Positions 5,656 through 12,917 of a stretch of 30,501 nt of DNA are shown in pieces (within the stretch, counting starts at the first letter, position 1; each line of letters starts with the position of its first letter). Made by a program: the position numbers and the translations under genes. The stretch comes from a virus. The DNA lies in the IMG/VR virus record IMGVR_UViG_3300021957_006103, positions 1 through 30,501 of that record. One strand, written 5' to 3'. Under the pieces are notes generated by a model, which was not told the DNA's origin, made no database searches, and saw only the letters and a program-made list of their open reading frames with translations.

Positions 5656-7012
5656 TTTTAAAGTGCTCTACCGTATTAACAATAGGTTTTCCTTTTGCAT
5701 TTAAACTAGTATTAATTAATATAGGATGCCCAAGCTTAGTAGTAAAATCTAAAATTTTAGCAAGAAAAGCATTTTTAGTTTTATTAACTAACTGAAGTCT
5801 TGCAGTTTCATCGTGTGTTTTAAAAGGGCTATTTGGTTCGTTATAGGCGACATATAACATTTCGTAAGAAGGATAGTAAATATCAAAGTACTCTTCTGCT
5901 ACTTCTTCTAAACACACAGGAGCATACGGTCTCCAAGAGTCATTTACTCTTCCTTTTAAATTATCTAATTTACTAACACAAAGAGGAGTAGGTAATGCTA
6001 GTAAACTTCTATTTCCTAAAGCACGAGGACCAAACTCAGCTGGACCATTAATAACAGGCACTATTTCTCCTCTAAGTAGTCTTTGTGCTATATCTTCTGG
6101 GTTTTGATTTAAAGAATCTTCATATCCTAAATATGCATTTTCCCAAATAGGTCTATCTAAAAGCCCCGCGGCTCCTAAAGCGCATCCCGCATCTCCAGCA
6201 GCTGGTTGAATTGCAATATGATCAAAATTAGAATACCTAATTAAATTAGTATTTGCTACACAATTTAAAGCTACTCCGCCGGCATAAGCAAGCTTGTTAC
6301 AGGCTGTCTCTTTAAATAACCAATTAGCTAAATTAATTAAACAATCTTGTAATAGTTCTTGAGCGCTTGCAGCTATATCCCAATCAAGTACACCTTTACC
6401 AACACCCCTACGTAGATCTTGTTTTAAGGTATAATTTCCAAATTCTGTTTCTAAAAACTTTTCTTTCATATAATTTTTCCACTTTGGCTCTCCATAAGCT
6501 GCTGCGGACATTATTTTACATTCATCAGATAGAGGGACAAACCCTAATAAATTTGTTATAGTAGAATAAAACAAACCTAAACTTTCTGGATATTCAAATC
6601 TTTTTATCCAAGTAATTTCATTATTTTCGTACATACCTAAACTAGTAGAGTAGTTACCTCCAACAGAATCTACTACCAATACTGCACATCTATCCCAATC
6701 AGTTGTTAAAATAGAACTCATAGCATGACATTTATGATGATCCATAAATTCAATAGGATATTTTCCTGGTATTGCTTTTTTTATTTCTCTTTTAATATTT
6801 TGTCTTTCTAATAACCCAGGTCTTTCATAGTATGCAACTCCATCAACTTTTTCAATATGATGCCGCATCCAACGAATAGAATTAGAAGGAAAAGAATTAT
6901 CAAATTTTTTACGAGTAAAACGTTCTTCATGGGAAGCACGCCTTACAAAGCCATTTTGCAATAACGCAGCGGCAGAATCATGATGATATGCGCTAATTCC
7001 GAATATTGTCAT
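5639..7012 (-). CDS. Carbamoyltransferase, NodU/CmcH/TobZ family, short C-terminus
   Basis: This family transfers a carbamoyl group from carbamoyl phosphate, via carbamoyl-AMP, to hydroxyls of sugars or antibiotics. Seen here: the N-terminal ASKHA-type signature ISAYHHDSAAAL (HDS 11-13), metal-site DHHKCHA (91-97), the VVDSVGG turn (114-119), YAGGVALNCVANT and PAAGDAGCALGAA, and the NGPAEFGPRALGNRS segment. The C-terminal YrdC-like part keeps VNDSWRPYAP and ILINTSLNAKGKPIVNT. It then stops about 12 residues later, whereas relatives continue with another strand-helix unit. With 457 residues it is about 100 short of typical members. The end overlaps the exonuclease start. It likely carbamoylates a sugar of the phage-encoded glycan; target unknown. 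Confidence 0.88.
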   Translation of the reverse strand: MTIFGISAYHHDSAAALLQNGFVRRASHEERFTRKKFDNSFPSNSIRWMRHHIEKVDGVAYYERPGLLERQNIKREIKKAIPGKYPIEFMDHHKCHAMSSILTTDWDRCAVLVVDSVGGNYSTSLGMYENNEITWIKRFEYPESLGLFYSTITNLLGFVPLSDECKIMSAAAYGEPKWKNYMKEKFLETEFGNYTLKQDLRRGVGKGVLDWDIAASAQELLQDCLINLANWLFKETACNKLAYAGGVALNCVANTNLIRYSNFDHIAIQPAAGDAGCALGAAGLLDRPIWENAYLGYEDSLNQNPEDIAQRLLRGEIVPVINGPAEFGPRALGNRSLLALPTPLCVSKLDNLKGRVNDSWRPYAPVCLEEVAEEYFDIYYPSYEMLYVAYNEPNSPFKTHDETARLQLVNKTKNAFLAKILDFTTKLGHPILINTSLNAKGKPIVNTVEHFKNEIKL

Positions 7013-7550
7013 TAAAATACCTTTTATAAATACTTGTTAGTTGTTTTTTATTTACTGTAGTATAATTAGGTTTATCAATAAAGCTTACAAAAGCCCATCT
7101 ATTTTTTTTAACTAGTGGCTGTATTCTATGAACCATAAAACAAGGAAATATAACTGTCTTACCTGGAATAGGATAAATTCTAGCTATAATCTCTGTAGGT
7201 TCTGGAGCACTAAACTCTGTTTGTTCTACTCTTACTCCTTTTGGATTCCAGTTGCCTATCTCAAAAGGTTGCCCATCAGTTAAATAAATTAAATGACTCC
7301 AAAATCTAGAAGGTCTAGGACAAGAAAGAATACCATTAGTATAGTCCATGTTATCAAAATGCCATTCATAGCATTCTCCTGGTTTTAATAAAATAGCTGT
7401 TTGTCCTGCAAAATTACATACCCATTGATGTCCGTACCAGTAATAATTTTTTTCACAGTGCTCAACTATTTTATAGGCTTTTTTAGCTATCTCCCCACTA
7501 AAACCTATGTGTATAGAATCTACCCATCTATCGTCAATGAAATCTTCCAA
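6993..7550 (-). CDS. Fe(II)/2-oxoglutarate oxygenase, prolyl-4-hydroxylase type
   Basis: The iron ligands H64 and D66 lie in CYEWHFDNMD. The distal H141 is in PCFMVHRIQP and R151 follows in KKNRWAFVSF, matching the P4H/PKHD pattern. The strand SHLIYLTDGQPFEIGNW between them is typical of the double-stranded beta-helix. No ATG exists in the N-terminal half; the likely start is a TTG at 7550, preceded by GAGGAG about 11 bases upstream inside the SGNH gene, which it overlaps by 31 bases. The stop overlaps the carbamoyltransferase start by 20 bases. The neighbours suggest the product of hydroxylation may be acyl- or carbamoyl-modified, but this is inference. Confidence 0.8.
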   Translation of the reverse strand: MEDFIDDRWVDSIHIGFSGEIAKKAYKIVEHCEKNYYWYGHQWVCNFAGQTAILLKPGECYEWHFDNMDYTNGILSCPRPSRFWSHLIYLTDGQPFEIGNWNPKGVRVEQTEFSAPEPTEIIARIYPIPGKTVIFPCFMVHRIQPLVKKNRWAFVSFIDKPNYTTVNKKQLTSIYKRYFNDNIRN

Positions 7551-8110
7551 CGATTTTCAATCTCCTCTCGAAGTTTCATAGCAAAAATCAAATGTCCTTT
7601 TTGATTAGTGTGTCCCCTTCCATCAGGATGATCTTTTGCTAAGTCTCGCATATATTCCCACCAGATACAAGGATTATTTTCTAATATATCATGTTCTAAT
7701 ATGTTGGGTCGATAAATAGGAATTAACATTAAATTTTCTGGAGTAGCTTTTGCTGCAACTGCTTGTACAAATAAAGCGTTGATTCTCCAATACCACGGCA
7801 TTTTAGTTAGTTTTTTAAACCATAAATCACGAGTTATTTTACTCCAAATATTTTCTTGTCCCCAATCGTATGGGATAAGATAGTGACCATCTCCGTAAGG
7901 ATCTACTCGATGATGATGTCCTACTAACCAAATAACTTTAAAATGATTGACAAGATTATTTTTTATGATATACTCAGATTGGGCATCTAAAGTAATTCCT
8001 GGCTCTTCCCAGCGATTTTTTAAGTTAAGTAAATCAAAACACGGTTTAGGTGCTTCAAGACTTGGTATAGACCAAGAATTACCTATAACAAAAATATTAG
8101 AAATGCTCAT
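7520..8110 (-). CDS. SGNH-hydrolase-like protein
   Basis: The 196-residue protein begins with a beta strand and the block I motif GNSWS (residues 10-14, nucleophile Ser) and ends with a block V-like DGRGHTNQKGH (Asp and His of the triad). VIWLVGHHHR fits the strand before the oxyanion region. SGNH enzymes remove or transfer acyl groups on sugars and lipids. Its start codon (8110-8108) overlaps the divergent start codon region of the plus-strand SGNH gene at 8103; the two genes share eight bases. It is the first gene of the modification block running leftward. Activity is not certain because the Gly (block II) and Asn (block III) are not obvious. Confidence 0.65.
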   Translation of the reverse strand: MSISNIFVIGNSWSIPSLEAPKPCFDLLNLKNRWEEPGITLDAQSEYIIKNNLVNHFKVIWLVGHHHRVDPYGDGHYLIPYDWGQENIWSKITRDLWFKKLTKMPWYWRINALFVQAVAAKATPENLMLIPIYRPNILEHDILENNPCIWWEYMRDLAKDHPDGRGHTNQKGHLIFAMKLREEIENRWKISLTIDG

Positions 8111-8759
8111 AATTGCTTGCGGAGATTCATATACTGCTGGAGAAGGTCTTGCATCACAAGATCAAATTTATGCACATCTTATTGCTAGAGCTTTTAAATC
8201 TGAAATTAAAAACCTAGCTCAAAGCGGTGCTTCTGAATATCTTATTTTAAATCAAGTTGAAGAGGCTGTCAAGTTAAAACCTGATTTAATTCTTATTGGA
8301 CATACTAGTGAATATCGTTGGCAAGTATGGGATGTTAGACGAAATCATTATCAAGGTTTTTTAGTAGCTAATCATATACTAGAAAATGAAAAATACTATC
8401 GTAATTGGATTTTATCTGAACAACTTTTAGGAAATCGTAGACAAGAAGATAAACGACACCAAGCTGCTTGGCACGCAGCAGGAATGTTATATTTTGAAAA
8501 CGAAAGCGTAGTGCAAAATTTATGGGCGAGCGCTGTAGCTAAACAAATACTACTTTGTGAACGAGCTGGTATAAAACATGTTCATATGTGTTGTTTTCCT
8601 CATCTATACCCAAAACTATGTGAACTAACAGATAATCATATAGATTTACATTTAGATTTGATGAAACATAAAGACCCCGCTGAGGATAGATCTCATGCAG
8701 GGCCTTTATCTCATTTACAAGTTGCGGAGGCTATCCACAAACGTCTACTAAAGATTTAA
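8103..8759 (+). CDS. SGNH-hydrolase-like protein, lone plus-strand gene
   Basis: From the ATG at 8103 the protein has 218 residues, opening with IIACGDSYTAGEGL (block I GDS, residues 7-9), followed by NLAQSGAS (block II-like Gly), LILIGHTSE (block III position) and EDRSHAGPLSH near the C-terminus (D195, H198, H204). This is a more complete SGNH set than in its divergent neighbour. A longer frame exists from 7947 but would run entirely antisense to the neighbour and lacks the motif at its start. The gene is the only plus-strand gene left of 10321 and overlaps opposite-strand genes at both ends (8 and 29 bases). No promoter is evident upstream, so one must lie inside the opposite gene. Confidence 0.75.
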   Translation: MLIIACGDSYTAGEGLASQDQIYAHLIARAFKSEIKNLAQSGASEYLILNQVEEAVKLKPDLILIGHTSEYRWQVWDVRRNHYQGFLVANHILENEKYYRNWILSEQLLGNRRQEDKRHQAAWHAAGMLYFENESVVQNLWASAVAKQILLCERAGIKHVHMCCFPHLYPKLCELTDNHIDLHLDLMKHKDPAEDRSHAGPLSHLQVAEAIHKRLLKI

Positions 8760-8973
8760 AATCTTCCCATTTTTCTTCTTCTTCCATCATATTATTTTTA
8801 TATAAAGTATTAGCTACACGGCGAGCTACTGTAGATGGAATTTCATATTGGTCTTTTATATCTTTTAAAATTGAAGAAATAGATTCTTGTCCAGATTTAA
8901 CTTGAACCATTAAATCTACAATTCTTTGGATTTCAGCTCTCAATTCCTTCTGTTCTTCGTCTGTCAGTTTCAT
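8731..8973 (-). CDS. Small helical protein, possibly DsbA/GapR-like DNA-binding
   Basis: The 80 residues are almost all charged helix: an N-terminal coiled-coil half (residues 4-35), then ISSILKDIKDQYEIPSTVAR and RVANTLYKNN, then an acidic EEEEKWEDF tail. The 'IKDI-K-YxIxxxxxRxxxxLYKNN' pattern resembles small double-strand DNA-binding proteins, such as the T4-like late-transcription accessory DsbA. The similarity is weak and by memory. It overlaps the end of the gene at 8933 by 41 bases and converges with the plus-strand SGNH gene, sharing 29 bases. Confidence 0.5.
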   Translation of the reverse strand: MKLTDEEQKELRAEIQRIVDLMVQVKSGQESISSILKDIKDQYEIPSTVARRVANTLYKNNMMEEEEKWEDFKSLVDVCG

Positions 8974-9334
8974 TACTAATCACCTTAAAATTTTCTCTAA
9001 GTGAGGTTGGGGTTTTACGAATTATTCGTTCTTTTTCTAGTTGTTCCATTATTTCTTTAAATAACTCTAAAGAACGATACTCAATTGTTTCATCAAAGTC
9101 TTCTTTTGATAATTCTGAAATTAACATCTTTTGATGTAATAAGTTAAAGGCTGAAATTAAATTAGCAGCACCAATTTCTCGTGACCCAGCGCAGTCGCCC
9201 TCCGGGCGAGGGTCAAAGAGTTCCCAGGTACAAGCTTCCCAAACTTCTCCTGTATCCTCATCCCATACATCAATTGGCATAGAGGTAACTACTTTTCTTA
9301 TCAACTTATAAGCGCTTTGATATGAAACAGCCAT
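8933..9334 (-). CDS. Hypothetical phage protein
   Basis: This 133-residue acidic protein is mostly helical, with an aromatic stretch (VWEACTWELFDPR) about residues 31-43 and a C-terminal Arg/Glu-rich tail. No family was recognised. It starts two bases after the stop of the gene at 9337 and overlaps the next gene by 41 bases, so it belongs to the minus-strand transcript that probably starts at the promoter at 9744-9772. Within the gene, 9180-9220 is locally GC-rich compared with the surroundings. Confidence 0.6.
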   Translation of the reverse strand: MAVSYQSAYKLIRKVVTSMPIDVWDEDTGEVWEACTWELFDPRPEGDCAGSREIGAANLISAFNLLHQKMLISELSKEDFDETIEYRSLELFKEIMEQLEKERIIRKTPTSLRENFKVISNETDRRRTEGIES

Positions 9335-9336
9335 GT

Positions 9337-9729
9337 TTATTCCTTTCTCAAATCAACTACCCAATCATCTAGATAATCGTTAGAATAAAACCACCCTAAA
9401 GCTACAGACACACTTCTGACAATTTCGCAAAAATTGTCGTTGGTTAGCGCGTGTTCAAACTCTCGTTTGAAGCGAAGCCAAGGGTTAGACAAATTCTTAA
9501 CAGGTCTAATAGATTCAAAATCACTTTGATTCCAATGAATACAACGCTTGGAATAAGCTGGTTGAGCATTTAAATAATATTCATTTTCTTTTAGAGACTC
9601 ACGCAACTCAGTATATAGTTCTTTAAACAGAAGAGCCTTATCTTCATTAGAATAATCAGAAATAAGTATTCTTCTTGCGTTGCGTACTAAATTGCGAAAA
9701 GGATTTTTTCTATTCATTTTTAGAAACAT
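9337..9729 (-). CDS. Hypothetical phage protein, first gene after a promoter
   Basis: A 130-residue protein with a basic N-terminus (KMNRKNPFRNLVRNARRIL) and scattered aromatic residues (WNQSDF, NPWLRF, LGWFYSNDYLDDWV). No family was recognised. A promoter with perfect 17-base spacing ends 15 bases upstream. With initiation about seven bases past the -10 box, the leader for the ATG at 9729 would be under ten bases. The second ATG at 9717 (MNRKNP) leaves about 20 bases and is an alternative start. Confidence 0.6.
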   Translation of the reverse strand: MFLKMNRKNPFRNLVRNARRILISDYSNEDKALLFKELYTELRESLKENEYYLNAQPAYSKRCIHWNQSDFESIRPVKNLSNPWLRFKREFEHALTNDNFCEIVRSVSVALGWFYSNDYLDDWVVDLRKE

Positions 9730-9743
9730 TTTCTTGAACTTTC

Positions 9744-9772
9744 ATAATAGCAGAAAAATTGTAACTTAGCAA
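9744..9772 (-). promoter_or_regulatory. Sigma70-like phage promoter, TTGCTA-17-TATTAT
   Basis: On the minus strand TTGCTA (9772-9767) is followed by 17 bases ending TCTGC and then TATTAT (9749-9744). The same -35 word, spacing and TCTGC-TAtTAT junction recur at 27560-27588 and, with one change, at 14081-14109. It lies in the only gap of this region, directly before the gene at 9337-9729. Confidence 0.7.
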
Positions 9773-9780
9773 GTATAATT

Positions 9781-10101
9781 TTATAAAGATACGACATCAT
9801 CGTCGTCAGAAACCATTTTAGTTAGCATTTTAGGACGCATACCTTGCCAAAACTCTTTTTCTTTATAAAAACGCATACGAGTAAGCATACGCCACCAAGC
9901 ATTAATTTCTTCAACAGCGGCATCATGATACTCTATTAACCGATACTGATCAATACCTATAATTTGATAAGAAGCTTCGCGCATCCACTCGTGAGCTATC
10001 CAAGGATTCCATCTTGCGACATTTTTTGACTCATCAACTAACTTTTTAACTGACCAATCACTATAGTTGTTAAGACTACTGTAAGTGTGTTTCTTTGTCA
10101 T
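9781..10101 (-). CDS. Hypothetical phage protein
   Basis: The 106-residue protein is rich in Trp (residues 16, 31, 34, 39, 69, 70 and 84) and ends in an acidic DDDD stretch. Segments such as WNPWIAHEWMREASYQIIG and EEINAWWRMLTRMRFY look helical. It overlaps the upstream gene by 26 bases. No family or function was recognised. Its stop is just before the -35 box of the next promoter. Confidence 0.6.
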   Translation of the reverse strand: MTKKHTYSSLNNYSDWSVKKLVDESKNVARWNPWIAHEWMREASYQIIGIDQYRLIEYHDAAVEEINAWWRMLTRMRFYKEKEFWQGMRPKMLTKMVSDDDDVVSL

Positions 10102-10282
10102 AACTATTTAGCTCCTGTTGTACTTCTTCGTAAACTTCCATAATAAAACGTGCAGCAATAAACTCACCTGAGTCTTCTTGCATATTTGTATATTCTTGAA
10201 TTAGTTCTTTTGCTTCTTCCACTCCCTGGTTAGCTAAAGATTGAAAATATGTAATAACATAGGGTAGTCGTGGTCGTGACAT
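10076..10282 (-). CDS. Hypothetical phage protein, first gene of the minus-strand block
   Basis: A 68-residue helical protein (SRPRLPYVITYFQSL..., then an acidic GVEEAKELIQEY stretch). AGAGGA lies about 11 bases before the ATG. The 73-base gap to the divergent plus-strand gene should contain its promoter; TTGTCA and TATAAC are present there but with only 13 bases between them, so I do not call one. It overlaps the next gene by 26 bases. Confidence 0.55.
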   Translation of the reverse strand: MSRPRLPYVITYFQSLANQGVEEAKELIQEYTNMQEDSGEFIAARFIMEVYEEVQQELNSYDKETHLQ

Positions 10283-10320
10283 AAAATGGATATCCTCTTT
10301 TTGTTATAGTTAGTTTTTTA

Positions 10321-10349
10321 TTGACAACCCTTATATTTTTTGACATACT
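10321..10349 (+). promoter_or_regulatory. Sigma70-like promoter for the plus-strand block, possibly leaderless
   Basis: TTGACA (10321-10326) is followed after 17 bases by CATACT (10344-10349), a perfect -35 and a 4/6 -10. Initiation seven bases on would fall at about 10356, the A of the next gene's ATG, so the first message may be leaderless. A second TTGACA at 10340-10345 has no suitable -10. Confidence 0.5.
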
Positions 10350-10355
10350 AATATC

Positions 10356-10544
10356 ATGTATGCCACAGAAAAATATGTCAGACAAGAAGCAAAAGAGCTT
10401 CATGCTCAAGTTAGAGAGGTTGCCACCGATTTAGGTGGAGATTTACGATATCTTGCATCCGAATTACAAGAAATGCGTGCGAGAATCGAAATACTTGAGT
10501 CAAACATAAAAGAACTGAGAGAAATCATAGATGACCACTCATAA
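10356..10544 (+). CDS. Small coiled-coil protein
   Basis: This 62-residue protein is nearly one continuous helix with heptad-like spacing of hydrophobics (ELHAQVREVATDL..., then LASELQEMRARIEILESNIK) and probably forms a coiled-coil oligomer. No Shine-Dalgarno sequence precedes the ATG, in line with a leaderless start. The end overlaps the next gene by 14 bases. No family was recognised. Confidence 0.6.
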   Translation: MYATEKYVRQEAKELHAQVREVATDLGGDLRYLASELQEMRARIEILESNIKELREIIDDHS

Positions 10545-10803
10545 AATAGTTGGGTTCGCGTTTTCCGATTCAACAAACTTATCATACATCAAAAATCAGT
10601 TAGAAGCAATAAAAAAAGAACATCCTGACGTAGATACAGAGTGGGCTACTGAAAATGATTCTCGACTGTCTCGTCTACCTACTGATCATCGTAATCGTCT
10701 TCCTGTTTTAATTTATTATAAAAATAATATTTATGGCAATTACCTTCTCGGAAAACATTCTTATGAGCAGGTTCAACAATGGTATAACTCTCTAGGTATT
10801 TAG
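10531..10803 (+). CDS. Small protein with a thioredoxin/glutaredoxin-like layout
   Basis: The 90 residues read like a minimal thioredoxin fold: a first strand (IVGFAFSDS), a helix (SYIKNQLEAIKKEHPDV), a DTEWAT strand, a cis-Pro-like RLPVLIYYKNN segment and a C-terminal helix (SYEQVQQWYNSLG). No cysteine is present, so it cannot be a redox enzyme of the usual kind. The 'LPV-x-(I/F)-YK' phrase is typical before the third strand of glutaredoxins. It overlaps the upstream gene and abuts the aminotransferase. The fold assignment is inference. Confidence 0.5.
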   Translation: MTTHKIVGFAFSDSTNLSYIKNQLEAIKKEHPDVDTEWATENDSRLSRLPTDHRNRLPVLIYYKNNIYGNYLLGKHSYEQVQQWYNSLGI

Positions 10804-11904
10804 TTGAAATCTATAGCGTTTATTCCCCATCGACAACGTATAAAAAAACATAAGCTTGATTATCTTCGTGCTATCTCAGATGCTATGGACTATCCGTACC
10901 AAGCAGAAGATGGTCGTGATTTAGCGCCTATACAAAGAGAACTAGCAGATAAATGCGCTGAGCTATCTGATCTTCCTTTTTGGAATTTTACAAATTGCGG
11001 CACCGACTCTTTACAAATAGCTGTTCACGCTTTAACAAAAGAGGGCGATACTATTTTAGTTCCTGCATATGGCTGGAGAGGAGTAGCAAACGCTGTTAGG
11101 TTTATGAATAGACGTTTAAAGTTTATTGATATAGATGAAACTGGTAATATTTCTGTTGAAGCATTAGAAAACTGGGCGAAAATAAAAAATAACTATGCAA
11201 ATGCGCTTATAATTATACATAATTTTGGCACAATGGCAAATGTACCAGAACTATGTAAAGTAGTTAAAAAATATCTTCCTGCAATAAAAATAATTGAAGA
11301 TGCAGCTCCTGCATTTTATATGGGAGCACCTATATCTTATAAACCTGGACAATTATCTGATTTAGTATGTTACTCTTTCGATTTTACAAAAGGACCGGGC
11401 ACGTTAGGTTCTGGTGGAGGAATTGCAACTCGTCATGCTGATATTCATGAGCGTATTTATGAAATTCAAGCGCACGGAACTTCAAAACAAAAACAAATAG
11501 TAGGTTATGGCACTAAGAGTTTTTTAGATAATACCTCTTGTGCCGTTCTTTTAAAAGAAATTCAGCTGTATGAGCAATTCGAGTATCGAGAGCGTCGAAA
11601 TCAGATTGCTACTTGGTATAATGACAATCTTCCCTTCAAATCTATACCCGGAGAAAATTATATTTGGGAAAGATTCTCAATGTTTGTTCCTTCAGAGCAA
11701 GTTGCTTCTGTATTAGAAAGGCTTCACTCAGTCAATTGTTTAGCAAGAACTATGTTCAAAGAACCAATGTCTTCTTTTCCTTTTTTTGAAGCTCAAGAAG
11801 AACTTCAAGGAGTAAAATATTTTACTGAGAATTTAATTCATTTACCCTCTCATCATTACCTAGAACAAGAAGACTTAAATGTGATTAAAAAATGTCTAGA
11901 ATAG
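10804..11904 (+). CDS. DegT/DnrJ/EryC1-type PLP aminotransferase (1)
   Basis: The family transfers an amino group from glutamate or glutamine to keto-sugars of nucleotide-sugar pathways. Seen: NCGTDSLQI (64-72, the GTSAL-like cofactor loop), PAYGWRG (87-93), E165-D166 in IIEDAAPAF (Asp holds the PLP ring nitrogen) and SFDFTKGPGTLGSGGG with K196 as the Schiff-base lysine. At 366 residues the length is normal. The start is a TTG at 10804 right after the upstream stop; the next ATG (residue 28) would cut into the N-terminal helix. It opens the sugar-pathway block, overlapping the PP-loop gene by 13 bases. The sugar substrate cannot be read from sequence. Confidence 0.85.
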   Translation: MKSIAFIPHRQRIKKHKLDYLRAISDAMDYPYQAEDGRDLAPIQRELADKCAELSDLPFWNFTNCGTDSLQIAVHALTKEGDTILVPAYGWRGVANAVRFMNRRLKFIDIDETGNISVEALENWAKIKNNYANALIIIHNFGTMANVPELCKVVKKYLPAIKIIEDAAPAFYMGAPISYKPGQLSDLVCYSFDFTKGPGTLGSGGGIATRHADIHERIYEIQAHGTSKQKQIVGYGTKSFLDNTSCAVLLKEIQLYEQFEYRERRNQIATWYNDNLPFKSIPGENYIWERFSMFVPSEQVASVLERLHSVNCLARTMFKEPMSSFPFFEAQEELQGVKYFTENLIHLPSHHYLEQEDLNVIKKCLE

Positions 11905-12917
11905 GTTGGTATTTAAATAATAAATATTATAGTAATAAATGGTCTTGTATAACTGAAAATAATTATTCAACTAAGAATGTAACATTTTATTTTTTTGAAG
12001 ATGCTTTTGACAAACTAAACTGGGAAGTTGAGCCGTCTTTATCATATGATTATCTTTTAGAACAAAGAGCTAAACAATTAAGAGACTCTTATGACTATTT
12101 AAGACTTTGGTATACTAGTGGATCAGATTCTGAAACTATATTACAAACTTTTTTAAAACATAATATTTATATTGATGAAATTGCAGTTGCTAAAAACCCA
12201 TTTACAGAATCAGATAGAGAACTTAATAAAAGAGCTATTCCAAGGCTAAAACTATTACAAGATAAATTTCCTAATACCTTTATAAATATATTTCAAACAT
12301 CTGCACAACAATACTTAAATATATTAGAAAGTCAAGATTATGATAAAATTGCTTCAGATATTACATTAAGAAGTATGAGTTATTTATCTTCTTGTTACTA
12401 TACACACTCAAAATTATTAGAAGCACCTCATAATAAATTTAGTAAAGTTGCTAATGTTATAGGACATATAAAACCTAAAATAGAAAAACGAGATAATAAA
12501 TTTTTTACTTATGAATGGGATTCTGTGGTTAGCACATTTTCGTTAACTCCAAATTTAGAGATGTTTTATACTAGTCCAAATTTTCCCGAACTTCATTTAA
12601 AACAGTGTCATATAGTAAAAAATTACATTAAATATAAATATCCGCAAATAGGCAATCAAATTTTTGCTGAAAATAATCAATATAGAAATGATATTGAGTA
12701 TGCTATAAGAGTTCCTATTGATAATACATATACATTTGCTAAAGAAGGTACTTTAAGAAATTTAACTCCTAAAGCAAAGCTTGCACTTCAAGAAGCATAT
12801 AAAGTAGCACCTGATGTATATCACGCATTTAAAAACATATCTAAAGATTATACATTTATGTTTAAAAAATGGAATAAATTAGGAATTAAATCAACAGAAT
12901 ATTGCTTAGGAAAATAA
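11892..12917 (+). CDS. PP-loop ATPase, asparagine-synthase-like domain
   Basis: The 341-residue protein has the PP-loop YTSGSDSET (SGSDS at 76-80), which binds ATP in N-type ATP pyrophosphatases. Such enzymes adenylate a carbonyl or carboxylate and replace it with nitrogen or sulfur. No glutaminase domain is present, so ammonia or an amine must come from another protein. The N-terminal 70 residues (YLNNKYYSNKWSC...) resemble the strand-rich lead of asparagine-synthase-like proteins. Its place between a DegT aminotransferase and an SDR recalls sugar-amidine enzymes (WbpG type) of surface glycan clusters, but a ligase acting on another substrate is also possible. The rest has no motif I recognise. 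It is AT-rich, like its neighbours. Confidence 0.65.
   Translation: MSRIGWYLNNKYYSNKWSCITENNYSTKNVTFYFFEDAFDKLNWEVEPSLSYDYLLEQRAKQLRDSYDYLRLWYTSGSDSETILQTFLKHNIYIDEIAVAKNPFTESDRELNKRAIPRLKLLQDKFPNTFINIFQTSAQQYLNILESQDYDKIASDITLRSMSYLSSCYYTHSKLLEAPHNKFSKVANVIGHIKPKIEKRDNKFFTYEWDSVVSTFSLTPNLEMFYTSPNFPELHLKQCHIVKNYIKYKYPQIGNQIFAENNQYRNDIEYAIRVPIDNTYTFAKEGTLRNLTPKAKLALQEAYKVAPDVYHAFKNISKDYTFMFKKWNKLGIKSTEYCLGK

Noticed and set aside
7947-8102. N-terminal extension of the plus-strand SGNH gene
   Set aside because: The extension is antisense to the divergent SGNH gene, and the SGNH fold begins right at the ATG at 8103.
10290-10325. Minus-strand promoter TTGTCA...TATAAC before the gene at 10282
   Set aside because: Only 13 bases separate the boxes; no hexamer fits at 16-18 bases, so the promoter is not assigned.
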